A stretch of DNA of 64,000 nucleotides from NCBI GenBank assembly GCA_021186555.1, contig JAJKFL010000039.1, positions 36,932,733 through 36,996,732 on the forward strand, read 5' to 3'. Origin of the DNA: Reticulitermes speratus (lineage: Eukaryota > Arthropoda > Insecta > Blattodea > Rhinotermitidae). The notes under the pieces are model-generated. The model worked only from the letters and a program-made list of their open reading frames with translations. It was not told where the DNA came from and ran no database searches. Positions 1 to 13,800 of this stretch are shown here, one piece after another (position 1 is the stretch's first letter; every line of letters begins with the position of its first letter). Made by a program: the position numbers and the translations under genes.

Positions 1-822
1 ATTAGGGACTTCTTAAGCGGGGAGACTTATTAAGAGGGAAAGCTTATTAAAAGCAACAGGATAGTAACTAGTACATTAAACAACCTCAACTTCTTTTCCA
101 GTGATAAGGCTTTGCGTTTTATTCCTTTCTGGGTCATGATTACTGCAATAACGATAAATATAATGAAAAAGGAACCAAGTCAAATACAAAAAAAGAGTCG
201 TACATGCTAATGACTGCAGTTATTAAACAACATAAACACCACCAGCAGCATCTAAAGAGACAACGTAATGCATATAACTTACCGTAATTGCAACAATTTT
301 CTGGGGTGTAGGATTCAGTAGTAGACAGATGTATGCAGAAAGTAATACACAGTAGCCAACAGTAGCACCCATCAATTGGTTCAATTGACGTAACCAGCGT
401 GTTACTGTTCAAGACTTCAAGCAGCGTGTTGCCGTGTTGCTGTTCAGGGTACCTCGGTAGAGATCGATCGCATCATAGCATATATCGATATATCACATAT
501 ATCGATAGTCAGATAGCAAGTGATCGATGAATCAACAGCAACTTAAGATTTTTCGTATTTGAAGGAAATAAAACTTTGGAAATGAAATTTTTTTATACAT
601 ATCTTTAAAAACTTATTAAATGTGTAAAATTTCATAAAAAAATCATACTGTTGGTATTCGAGATTCAACTTCTTAGGTGGGAAAACTTAATAAGCGGGAA
701 GCTTCATATCCAGGAAAAATTAATGTATGCATTATGGATTTTATTTCGGGACTTTAAAAATCAGACTTCTTACAGGGGAAAACTTCTTATGTGGGGACTT
801 CTTATCCAGGTTCTACTGTATA
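1..822. repeat. pogo/Tigger-like transposon remnant
   Basis: The stretch contains repeated runs of the type ACTTCTTANGNGGGGA (near 8, 28, 668, 765, 785). On the complementary strand it ends at about 820 with CAGTAGAACCTGGATAAG, which resembles the terminal inverted repeats of pogo/Tigger DNA transposons. No transposase-like reading frame is visible. The left end lies outside the window or is lost. The region 400-540 between the repeats contains ATCGATA-rich sequence with no recognisable gene. Confidence 0.45.
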
Positions 823-1723
823 TGTTTATTGTTTTCACATAGACTTCGGTGCATTCCACGAAGGTTTGCCAACCCCCAGCCATGGCATTGCACTGCTCAC
901 TGTTTGGATTGACTCCGTGTAATGGCCAGTGGTCACAGGAAGCTGTTAAAACCTTTGCAACAATGGTTAATAGGTAAGTTGCTGAGGTACATGGTGTTAT
1001 GAGACTGGAATTGTGCGTGAATCCACACCATTGTGTTTTGTGTTATGTATATACTTCATCCAACATGTAGCTATCTTGTGCGGAAGGTCATTACAATCAA
1101 CAATAAATGGAATAGCCAGTGATACACAGTGATAATAACTATGGTAATTCCTCAGTATGCATGTGGTGGGTTGCATTGCTTATATGAGAGCACAAAGTCA
1201 TACTGTACATCTTATTCATTTGATGAGCCAATTTTCAATTATAAAAGCTCCTTCCTCTCACACCACCATTCATCGTTCCCAGCGCCTTTTCTCAGCTGAT
1301 GCCAGTACCCAATGACTTGCCAAACCAGCAATGAATAAATGTTTGTTTGTGTTACAGTCATATTTACAGTAAGGATCATCACACCTAATGTGTATGCATT
1401 TTATATACAATTTTAATAATGTAAATATTGTTTATGTATAGGCTAATGACTACAGATATAATTTATATACAGTAATTGACCATTAGTTCTACTTTCTTTA
1501 TACTTACATACTGTTACTTGTTGTGTTAAGGTGAACGTTGTAGGTTTTTGGAGACACGTTTGATCTCTTTAACCACTTAAAATTTATAACATGGGAAGTA
1601 ATGGGAAATTAACTTTCATTTTATGAGTTTTTACCTTACAAGCAGTTTCTGAGAAATGAATTAAGCTTATAAAGCAAGGGATACCTCAGCTGAGTTATTG
1701 GCGTTGATGTGTTATGCTTCCAG

Positions 1724-1886
1724 TTTTAATGTGAAGATGGTTGTGATGGACCACACTGCTGACACGTACCAGGTGGATTTATGTCAGATTCATGGATACG
1801 CACAGGATAACGATGTTCCTGTATCTGTTCGAGATGCCCTGGTGTTCCTAGAATACGCTTGCTTTGTAGCTGAAACAAAACCGATG
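1724..1886 (+). CDS. Tudor gene exon: end of Tudor module 1 (partial)
   Basis: The acceptor is the CAG at 1721-1723 and the donor is ATG|GTAAGG. The peptide contains [17 protein letters not shown], which fits the second half of a Tudor barrel. The module has a DHTADT string where canonical copies have DYGN, so its methyl-arginine cage is probably incomplete. The N-terminal half (usually WYRA...) is not found in 1-1723 and must lie upstream. The acceptor is the least certain boundary, since the frame stays open back to 1665. Confidence 0.75.
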
Positions 1887-4800
1887 GTAAGGAGAGTTAT
1901 ATTTCCTTTTCTTGGTATACAAAACATGTGAACTAAAGAGTCTTATTTGCAGTTGTCTTGCTGTATGTGTTCATTCCATTCTGTACATGTACTCTGATAA
2001 TAAAAAAAATAAGAATGTGTACTTTATTTCATAAGAATGCAAGCAGAATAAGAATGGACTTGGTGGGTGTCCAAGTGCCCATGTACCATGACCAATCATA
2101 ATGTCCTTCAGCAATTCTGCACCTTGAATAAACTGTGTTAGTCTGTTGATTGGTATCTTACGATAGTAGTGTTTAGCATATGAGCTGTGAATAACAGGGA
2201 ATAATACATGTGAGATGTCATAGCTTTTAAATTACCAAGTACAAATTCACATAGGTAAGGGATGAGGGAAGAACAAAACTGTAAATAAAAGGGGAGCTAT
2301 TGCCCTGAGGAATTCTTGCAACCTTCCTATATAATGACAGATTTCCTTCTCCAAGTCATTTCAGCATCCACCTGAACAAAATTGTCATCCTGTAGGCTGG
2401 CAGCACCTGCTACTAAACGCTTCAACAAACTTCATTATCCTATGTAGTGTGATGACCCAGGAGACTTATTTGAGCAATGCACACCTTGAAAGCCTAGAAA
2501 CATATATAGTTTTATACCACTGTCGTGTGAAGTAAATAACAGCCGTTTTCATTGTTGACTACAGGTTTCTGTTCCTGAAGGAAGTACAAAATACTTCAAA
2601 GAAGAAGATTTTAAAAAGGGAGACATAGAAGATGTTGTTCTGAGCCATATTGAATCACCTCATAGTTTCTACATTCAAAGGGTATGTACTCCATCACTAG
2701 TGTTAGAAACTACTGTACTTTCCCAGTTCCTACAGATGCTTTCTTTACCTGTAAATCATACAGTAAAGACTGTGATGTGTGTAGTGTAAGGTCTTTTTTA
2801 TATTTCCTCTTTTCTTTGCTCTCTCTACGTCTGGTCCCATCACTAGAATGCTGTGCAATATGCATAATGCAGAGAGTGGTCTTTGTAGTTCTGCACTCCT
2901 GTGGCAGAAATAACTTACTAAGTGCTACTAACATACCTTTATTTGTGTATTGTTAAGCAGTATATGCTTTTTCTAGTGCATTACCATAAATATACACTTC
3001 ATCAGAAGGTATTTCATATAAATGTTACATATAATACAGTTATGTTGTATATGTACCACTTTTCCAAACAACCTTAATGAATCAAAATTCCATTCAGGAA
3101 GAAATTAAGAGCACATTGAAGTCAGGGAATGCTTGCTATCATTTGGTGCAGAATGTTTTGTCTTCCAGTTTGCTATCCAAAAATACAAAGATTAAGGTAT
3201 ACAGAACTATAATTTTGCCTCTTGTTTTGTATGAAATTTGTGTGAAACTTGGTCGCATACATTGAGGCAGGAATGTAGGCTGAGGGTGTTTGAGAATAGG
3301 GTGCTGAGGAGGATATTTGGGCCTAAGAGGGACGAGGTAACACGGGAGTGGAGACAACTACATAATGAGGAACTTAATGATCTGTACTCATCACCAAATA
3401 TTATTCAGGTGATCATATCAAGAAGAATGAGGTGGGTGGGGCATGTAGCATGTTATGGGGGAGGGGAGAGGTGCATACAGGATTTTGGTGGGGAGACCTG
3501 AGGGAAGGAGACCACTTGGAAAACCCAGGCATAGATGGGAGGATAATATTAAAATGGATATTAAAGAAGTGGGATGGGGGGCATGGACTGGATTGATATG
3601 ACTCAGGATAGGGACAGGTGGCGGACTTGTGAACACGGTAATGAACCTTTGGGTTCCATAAAATGCGGGGAATTTGTTGACTAGCTGAGGACCTGTTAGC
3701 TTCTCAAGAAGGACTCTGCTCCATGGATTTAGTTAGTTCATTTATTTGTGTGTTAGTTATGTACCACTTTTCCATATGGTAGGACATTTCCAAGATTACT
3801 GATAACATTCAGTTTGAGTTTTATATGAAAGTGAGTTTTACACTGGGGTAACACAAACCAAAATTTAATTCAGTATATTTGAGGGAGACTTTTTTCAGTA
3901 GATTCAGAGATATAACTGTATGGCAGATTGTGTTTTGTGAAGTGTATGCTCTTTGTTTACCAGCTAGGTGAACATGCTCGCTATCTGACCTCTTTAATGA
4001 AGGATATGAATGTGGAATACACAAACACTGGAAACAAGGGAGTTATCTATACACCTTATGTGGGTAAGTTGTGATAGTTTAAATATGTTGTCTTTCTGAG
4101 TTTGTAGTCTTTTACAGTAAAATGTGAGAATTTAAAAATTGTTTTGGGTTATAGAACTATGTTCTGAAAGAAACATCTGATATTCAGAGTAACTCACTGT
4201 CTCTGTTCGTATAATGTAAGCAAAAGGGCTAGAAAGATTATATATACCATATGGCTGCCTTAGCTTCACCTCTGAATGTTTAATTCATTATTTTATATGC
4301 AGGAATGCCGTGTGCTGCACAGTATACTATAGATAATAGGTGGTATCGAGCCAAGATAGTAGATCTTCCAGGTAACAAAATGGTAGAAGTGTTCTATGTG
4401 GACTATGGCAATCAAGAAGTGATAACCTGGAATCGGATTCGAAAAATACACAGAAGATTCCTGCGTATGGCTGCACAGGTAAAGGCCTTTTGAATCTTTG
4501 TTATTACACCTTTCATGAAATAAAGAATACAGGTTAAATTAATCAGAAAAACAGACTGCTGGGAATTGCATTTTGTCAAATTGGTGGATGGCCACAGAAA
4601 AAACTGACATCATTTTTAAGTTTCTGTTGAGAAGTTACTGTGCCTAGAATGCAGATCCGTATGTGTATACAGTGTTTAGTGGATAGTAACAGAAGAATAT
4701 TTGAAACCCTGAAATATGGAATTTTGATAGTGGGGTGAGTGTCGACTGGATAATTGCTTGGGCATAGGTACTGTGGTTTTTGATGACTTGGCTACTACTG

Positions 4801-7800
4801 GGCTCCCTATTCTATGCCTTTTGTAATCCAAGTTTGACTGTTCAATTATTCATTTTGCCATTTTTAATTTATGTTTAATGCCACTATTTCTTTAATATCG
4901 GTGCAATGTCTCCATGTTCCTTTGTCATCTCTTGCTACATAAACACCTTGCAATTGCCTATTTGTGACTTGTAAAATTAAATACGTGGCAAAGTATGTTG
5001 CAGTTTAAATTGTGATAATGAATAAATGAGCACATCTTCATAAGATCTAGTTTCTCAAAGCAGTGTTGCTGAAGATCCAAATCTTCTGGGATGTTAGGCC
5101 ATGTTTTTAGGCCAGCAGTTCTTAATGTTTTGAAGAACTGCAGTACCTTCATCTTTAGGGTCACTCATTCCAACAAGACTGGTTGATCCTAAAGATGAAG
5201 GCACTACAGTCTTTTGAAATGTGGGGAACTAGTGTCCCAATATCACTGTGTCACATCCCAGAAGACTCTACCTTGAGCACTTCTTGTGTTTTGGGTAGGA
5301 TGAGGGTTTGAAGGTGTGAGTTATCATGTAGGTTTACTCAAACTCTTTTTTAAGTTCCGCTGGGGCAGCTAGGAAGTTTAACAGTGAATGATCAGATGCC
5401 AGTTGAAAGCTGTGACCTGGGATCAGTGGTGGTTTAAAGATGGAAACCTCACATGTTAGTGTTAGTGATGTACTGTAGTACATATCAGCACAGAATATGC
5501 GGGGACTGAAATCCAATAGACAGTTTGAAGTGCACAGAGATGTCATTAGTAAAATTCATATGCAGGACAGGAGACAAATCTTTTAGGCCGATACTGTTAT
5601 GGTATAAAGAACATTTAATTTTTCCTGTTCACATACCTGAATTAAAAGATGAAAATTGAAAGAATTATTTGTTTGTAAGTATATTTATTCAGTAAGACCA
5701 GATTTATAATAATTTCTAAAAATAATACGTTCTGCTGTTTTGCATCTAAGAGTGACAACACTAATTCAATGGTGTTGTTTTTAGCACAATGACAAGTAAA
5801 ATAATATTGGGTCCTGTGGCATATGTGTGGATGGTTCACATGCACTGATATTTGTTGTCCTTAGAATTAGGACAAAGATGAACTTGAGTAGCTTTTTCTT
5901 GCAATACTACCATTTCTTCTGGCTCAACTTTAGTGGGTTTAAACTTGCCAGTGCCACATGTGGCACATATGGGGAAAAGGGAACTGCATAAAGTGTTTTG
6001 GTGGGGAAACCTGAATGAAAGAGATCACTTTGAAGGTGGGATGAGGGTAATATTAAAATGGATCTTAAAGAGAGTGGGAGGGCAAGGACTGTGTTCATCT
6101 GGCTAAGGACGGACATGTGGCAGGTTTTTGTGAACATGATACTGAACCTTTGGGTTCCATAAGATGTGGGGAGTTCTTTGACTGGCTGAGGAACTCTTAG
6201 CTTCTCAATAATGACACTGCTCCATGGATTTATTTATAACTTGCCACGGAATCAAAACTGTGTTTTACAGTTAGCAAGAAGGGGGAGCACCGGTCATGCA
6301 GCTGTACAGAAACATTTTGGGCATAACAAAGTTTGTGAAGAGATGACACAATCTCGTTATTATTCATCTTAGAAACTGTAGCAGAATTTGTATTTTAGTG
6401 TCCTAATAAACATGAAAATTTTAAAAAGTCACAGTGTAGAGTACAAAGTTTTCTGTGTTGATTTAATAAAGGTATTACATTTTGTAGGCTGTTCATTGTT
6501 CCTTGAGTGACATTGTACCAACCTACGAACAGTGGGTACCTGCCGTAAGGGAGTACCTGATGAAGGAAACAGCCAAGAAGGTCCTGCGCCTATATGTAGA
6601 TGAGGTGCAGAGGCTGCAGCTGAAGGTGACATTATATGACTCGCAGGCTGATGTTGATATCTGTCTCAATGCTCTGCTTGTTAGAGAAGGTTATGCCACC
6701 AGTGTAGGAACGAGGTAAGCTCTCATTGCATGACTGCAAGCTTCTGCAGCAGAGTAAATGAGATTACGCTCTTCTGGGTTTTTACACAGCATAGAATAGT
6801 AGTTTGTTACTGACATTTCGGGACAACCTATCAGTCCCATCTTCAGGGGTCAAACAGTCTTCTTGGACTTGGATCTCAAGCTTTCATTACTAAAACAGGC
6901 GTAAACTATACATGAGCTGTGAAGTATTGCAGGCTACTGAAACTTTGTCTGGGATTGGTATGTAACATTGCAGTTTACGTACACATAAAGTGCACTTTTA
7001 TGCATCGCGTGCCATGGACAAGTACATTTTCATTAGGTACAAAAGTAGATTTGCTTCAAAGATGTTTAATTCTGTTACATGTGATAGTTTATTTTCTAAG
7101 TTCTTGACAATAGTTCACATATACGTAACCCACTATATTTCATCCCTCCTTAGGGTCATTTTCAGAGGTATCTAAAGAGAAAACTGATCATAATGTATTA
7201 TAGTATTGTCAGCACTAGTGCAGTTCAGGTGTTGAGATCTTTTGTTACTTTTTTATAATTGAAATTATCAAGCTATAAGAAACTTCTTGTCTATTAGGAA
7301 CCAAAAATTTGTGCATTATGTTGTAGTTCTTATAATCCACTCACCCAGTGGCACAGCGTCACATTGCAGGAGATCTGGGTGCTCGTCAACACCACTGTGG
7401 GAACTCCAAATCTCATGGGTACAGATAAATTTGTGCTTGTTTAATGAAGCAAATCAGGCTGTAAAAATTAGAATCCAGTATGGGATTTCTATCCACTAGT
7501 TTCTCTGCAAATGTTGTTATGGTGATCACATTTCCAGGACTGAAACAAAAATAAAGATTGGACATTGTGCTAAAAACATACTGTGCTTTGTTTTCCAGTT
7601 CCAGTTTGGTTGAGTATCATAAACAGGATGGTTTGCCACCACCTCCATCAGCAAGTAGCACTAAAGTAAGTACAGAATGTGCTGTATTCTTGTGAAATGA
7701 AGTGATATGCTGAAGACTGATCTCCCTTGACACTCAGATATATAACTCCTAATTACTTTTAAATTGTAATGTATTTGATTCAGTGCTTACACAAAACCCT

Positions 7801-10800
7801 GGAAAAGAAGCGTAGTCAGTGATTATTGAAAATTGTGGTGAATAAGACCAGTGAGCACTTGTGAGTTTTGATGTCTTTGCAGTGGTGTAGCTGAGAACTC
7901 TTGTCTTTTGGGATATGGTGCCATGTCACTGGGTGATAACTTTATGACATTTCAAGGTAACGTAGTAGTCTCATTGTGAAGGGTTGAAATGTGCAAGAAG
8001 AATTATTCTTGGATACCCTTACCCGGTGATGCAGTGGCATATCCCTAGAACAGTGGAGTCCTTAGCCAGCAATTGTTGAAATCTGAATGATGAATAGGCA
8101 CAGGAAAGTAATTTACCCTTATGAAGTAGTTTCTGTTCCTAAAGTTCTTTTTCATGTACAATAAAACTGTAATTTGCCCTGTTCCTATAAAATTGTATGT
8201 ATTACAGTTACATTGTATAGTATGTTCATGAGTAATTTTTATTCAGATCAGTTCAGTTATTAGGCCTTACAGTCGTACTTAGGGGCTTAAACACATTTTT
8301 GGCCATTAACCTAAAAGAAAATATCTTTGTTACATGATATAAGAATTTGTAAGATACCTGTGTTACGTGTCGGGCAGTGTTAGCATAAAACCCCCGGATG
8401 TGGCAGCATAACCTGTGGATTCTGCAGTACTAAAAGCATTATCAAACCTTCTACCACACAGCTGTTTGTGCTGAATTCACACAATATTACGTATGTCTTG
8501 ATGACGCAGTTAGACATCATCTACAAACGAAATGCATCATTTCAGTGCCAATCCAAAGCTACATATTGTCTTTCTTGTTTGTTGTGTTTACCAGTGTTAA
8601 TATTTACAGCAAATACAACTGAAATTAAAGAAGAAACCATTTGGAAATATACATCTACAGCTTGCAGATGGTGCTGGGGACGTAGCTGTATCTAGACAGA
8701 GTGAAGTAGATACATGTGAGAGTGTGCAGGATCCTTTTCGCCTGCAAGTAAAGATCCTGAGTTGCCCATCACCTAGCTGCATCTATGTGGCCCTCCTTCT
8801 TCAGGAGGAGCAGATAAATAAGTAAGTAGTCTTAGCATAAGAGATGTTTTTTTCTGTTATACTTAACCTGTCAACTGTTCTGTTATCATTATAGTGACTA
8901 GGCTACATGCTGGATGACCAAGGAATCATGGTTCAATTCCCAGCAGATGCAAGAGATTTTTCTCTTCCCCAAAATATCCAGACTACTTCTGGGGCATGAT
9001 GCTGACCACTCAATCCCATCTAGTGCTGTGGTTAATGAGTGGGGCTGTACCTCTACTCCCCACCATATGCCTTCATTGACATGCAGTGACAACTTTTGCT
9101 CTTCCATTTGTGTCTCAGCTGTTTGGTACTGGAGTATTTTCATACTTGTGTTGCTTCATGGAACAGGGTCCGTGTTGAAAAGTTAATGAGTGCTCAGCCA
9201 GTCAAGAAGTTCCCAAACTTTGGTAGAACCCAAAGCTTTATTACCATGTTCACAGGAGACCACTGCTGGTCCCTTTCCACAGCCAAGACTGTTTTAATAC
9301 TTAAAAAGAGTCTTCTGTGTTCATTGCATTTAAAGACCTGAAAGGTTATTGAACATTCTGAAATTTGAGGTTCTTATGATGGTGACTGTCTTCTGGGATA
9401 TTCCACTGTGTAACGTTGTAGATGTGTACCTCTGTTTCAGAGGAACATACAGCTTAAACCTTCAGCTGTCCAAAACATTGGCAAATTTCTGCTAGACTAC
9501 ATGGTATCACATGCCAGAAGACAGTGCTGCTCTCAATGAACACTGATTTTGAGATGAATACACATTACATTTAAAGGGTGTATTTCTATCTGATCAAAAA
9601 TAACAAGAAGTTCTGAGTAGAACTCATAAAGCCTATTCCCATGCTATGCAGTTCTCTAAAGCGACCTACCTATTAGTATTGTTATTCCTGTTTTATTTTA
9701 ATTTTGAGAGAAATTATTACTTGAGTACAAAGTACGTGTCTGTTATATTTATTGGTTGTAACTTCAAAGTTTTGCATTTTTGTAAAAATTTGTAATTGTT
9801 AATTGAACTTACAAACAGTATTCCATGCACAGTGTATAGGTATGTTTATGGTTTAGCTCTGTACCAAATTTCACATTCCAAGCTTCATGGTTTAGTAGTT
9901 ATGGCCATGAAACTGAAAGCTAAAGAAAATTTTCACATAGCTACTGTGTTTTTATTTTGTATTCCATAAAAATTATACCATAAATGAGGTGCATAATTTT
10001 GCTAGTTTTGATACGCTTTATCTTTTCAGGACCCTAAAGTAGGTAGCATAAATATCACACATTAAAGGTTTACACATCCACCATATTGTTATTAGTGATT
10101 GAAGGGAATTAAGAATAAGGCATTGGGTAACTCCTCTAGTTGCATAACTTACATACCAAGTTTCATGAAAATCAGTCAGCTGGTTCATAAATTGAAATGG
10201 ATGGACACACACACACACAGTGTGGTGATATTATAAGCCAAATGTTTTTCATTTTCAGGAAAGAAAAGAGGCTAAACTGTGGCTTAATGAGAACCATAAA
10301 GCTCTGTGCATGTGCTAAGTAGTTGATGATTGGAGCTGAAAGCTGTAGTAATAGTATAGTATTTGTATGTTTCAGAGACATGCCAGCTGTGTTCAGTTCG
10401 GCTGGTGTGGGGGTGCGGTAGGGAGGTACAGTTACTTTTAGGATTTCTGACGTGATCAGGACAAAGAAAATTGTCCCTGTTGTATATTATCTTTCTTGTG
10501 GATGAACTGTGGAGATAAGTGTATGATCTAGCTGCGTAGAAAATTTCACATTCCTAGCTTTAATGGTTCAGTAGTTACTGCCCTCAAACCAAAAACTGAA
10601 GAAAATTTTTGCATGGCTGCCATATTTTTATTTTCAGGATGACATCCATGTCCTTTTTCCAAAGTATTAATAATTAAAATGTATGAAATTGATTTTTGCT
10701 CATTATTTCGTCAAAAATGGTTTCTTTCTGTGAGAAGAAAACAAATTACAATTATTTTTAAATCAAGTGCTGAAGAAAGTATTTTTGATCACAATAGTTT

Positions 10801-13800
10801 TAACTGTGTGGGGAATAGAACAAATTTTAATGTACTCTTATCCACATACAGTTAGGAAGCATAAACGTAAATAAATATAAATTTATTGGAGGCTGATCTC
10901 TATAGTATATTGCAGTTATGTATGTGACATTGGAATTGGGTATTTACATCTTCCCAATCAAGTAGAGCTGGTCTAACAGTTCAGTAGCTAGTTCAATCTT
11001 CTTGATCAAGTAGAACTGTTCTGACACCTAATTTCATTTTTAGAAAATATCCTTCCTCACAACAAGAAGCATTATATCACTGTGAAGGCAGGAGAAGCTT
11101 TGTGTTATCTGCTGCCTTTACATTGAATTACAGAATATGAAATATTTAGCTGTTGCTCCAAGTGTGTTACAGCATTAGTGTGAAGACTTTCATAATTGCA
11201 TTCCTGCTTTCTGTCTTACTTCTCAGCTTAATGAGCGAACTTCAGGAGTACTATGCGACCTCCAGCTCTTATACTGATAACTGGGAGGTCAACAACAAGT
11301 GTTGTGCCTTTAGCGTTCAGTACAAGCAATGGTACAGGGCTATCATTGTCGAGCTCCTACCTGACAATCACGCTAAGGTAACTTGTATTCATATCAGTTC
11401 AGGTTATCCTACTGGGAGCCGGGATAGTGTAATCGGTATAGTGACTAGGCTGCGGGCTGGATGGACTGGGGTTCAAGTCCCAGCAGGGGCAAGGGATTTT
11501 CTCTTCTCCAAAACCGTCCAGACTAGCTCTGGGGGCCACCCAACCTCCTTTTCAATGGGTACTGGGTTTCTTTCCCGGGGGTAAAGTAGGCGGGGCAAGA
11601 AGCTGACGACTCACCTCCATCTGGTGCCGAGGTTAAGAATGATTGGAGCTATACGTCTGCTCCCCCTATATGCCTTCATGGCATGGACAGGGACAACTGT
11701 TTTTCTTCCCCTGCCTCCCCCACCCCCCTTCAAGTTATCCTACTGGAGTGATATGCTACACCACTTAGAAATTGTATCAGAACAGTGCAGTATGTTTTGT
11801 TGTGAAATAATTGTTACATGTTTTTTTATACAGTGTAAAGAGTTATTTTCCAACCAGATAGTGGTGACAGTAAACAAGTACAAAGGCACTGTGTTTACCT
11901 CAGTATAAGATGGAATTTTTTCCTAATTTGAAAAGTGAATGGTCGAGCGCCTTATAACCATGCACAATGTTAAACGGGGGTCATATTACTTTCAAGTAAA
12001 TATGGTATGTACAATGCGTATCAAGCTATAACCACTACCATTTGTCCTTTTTAATTTTGCTGACAGAGTGAAAGAAAGTTGCAGCATGCAGTCACTATAC
12101 AGATATGGCCTATGTGACATTTCCCTACCAAATAAAAATGAGGGTGGTACTGTTCTTTTTTCTTATAGCATTACTGGCGTGTTCGTACTCGTCACCGAAA
12201 CATCACACAGTCCAAGGATCAATTCTTGGCCCCTATGCCCCTACCCTGGCTGATGTGTCTATGGTTTTTAGGTGTGTTTGCATAATTTCGAAAAGTGACT
12301 ATTAGCTTTGTTATGTCTGTCTGTCTGTCCATCCACATGGAACAATTCAGCTCCCACTGGACAGATTTTCATGAAATTTGATATGTAAGTATTTTTCGAA
12401 AATCTGTCAAGAAAATTAAAGTTTTATTAAAATATGACAAGAATAACAGGTACTTTACACAAAGGCCAGTATACATTTATGCTCATATCTTGCTCAATTC
12501 TTCTTAGAATGAGAAATGTTTCGGACAAAAGTTGTAGAGAAACTCAAAACACATTTTATTTTTGATAACTCTTTTCCGAAAATTGTGCCGTTTATGAGAT
12601 AATGTGGAAAAGTATGGTAGAGCCGAACAGGCCACAGATGTCAATATAATACGGCACATGCACTTTGCGTGCTGCATAACTAAGGCTACAGATGCACACT
12701 CAGAATATGTAGTACTTATTGCTTTCCCATGGCAACAATGGTTTGGCAAACACACCTTAATATTACATTTATACGTACATTGCCCGTCTTGTTATCATTG
12801 CCTCCAGTCGTTTGCGAATATATACTGCAAAATAATTCACACGCTCTTCCTTCCATTTCCTTTCGAATTCATCATTCATTACCATCCTTCCATTCAGCAC
12901 TAAATAACCTGTTCAAATTAGAAAGCATTTCTATGTAATAAAATAGGGCATCTGCTTTTAGTGTGAGTGTAGTGCACATAAGAATGGAACTCAAATCAAT
13001 ATGAAAACTTTATGGTAACATGGTGGACACATTACAGTCCACATGCTTTTTTGTGTTTGGAATCATTCACTATTTAGAATTTCTCCATCATCCTGTGTTT
13101 AAAATAAGAATTAAAACGTACAATGTCAGGGACAGTAATCCCTGAGTCATTATGCTCTAGTTTTATATTTAAACATGCAACAGTGCACAAAATCCATCTA
13201 ACGAATGGTTCCAATTGTAACACATCATCACCAGAATTCTATAGAATTATATTGGCATTGCTTGTTTGCCAAGCTTTGAAGTGTTCAAAATGATGTTTTT
13301 AATTTTTACAGGTCTTCCTGAAGGATATTGCTGAAGTGGAAGTAGTTTCATTAATAAACTTGCAGCTTCTTGATCCAAGATTTTTGGCTATACGTGATGG
13401 TGCAGTTAAATGTCACTTGGCAGGAGTACGAGCAGCAGGGGATAAACCTGAGTGGCCAAGCTTGGCATGTGAATACCTCAGTGAACAAACTGCCAAATAT
13501 CTACACTTCTACATCACTAAAAAGGTATGTGAATTGTACATTCCCTTTTGAAAAATTGTATATTTTCAGGAAATTTTTCTGCCTTGTATGAAACGCAGTT
13601 ACAGAGCAAGTTGATGTTAGTGCTAATTCTTCTGGCTTCTTTTGGGCAAGTGCATAGTTGAAGTTTGCTGGACACTTGTCATCAATTTTGTGTATAACCT
13701 CAAGGCAGTCATTGAATTGTGCTAGTTTTCTTCACAGCGTAAATGTCGTTTGTGGCCCTTCTGGTGATGTCAGTTCTGGCAGTTAAATGTGCCAAATCGC

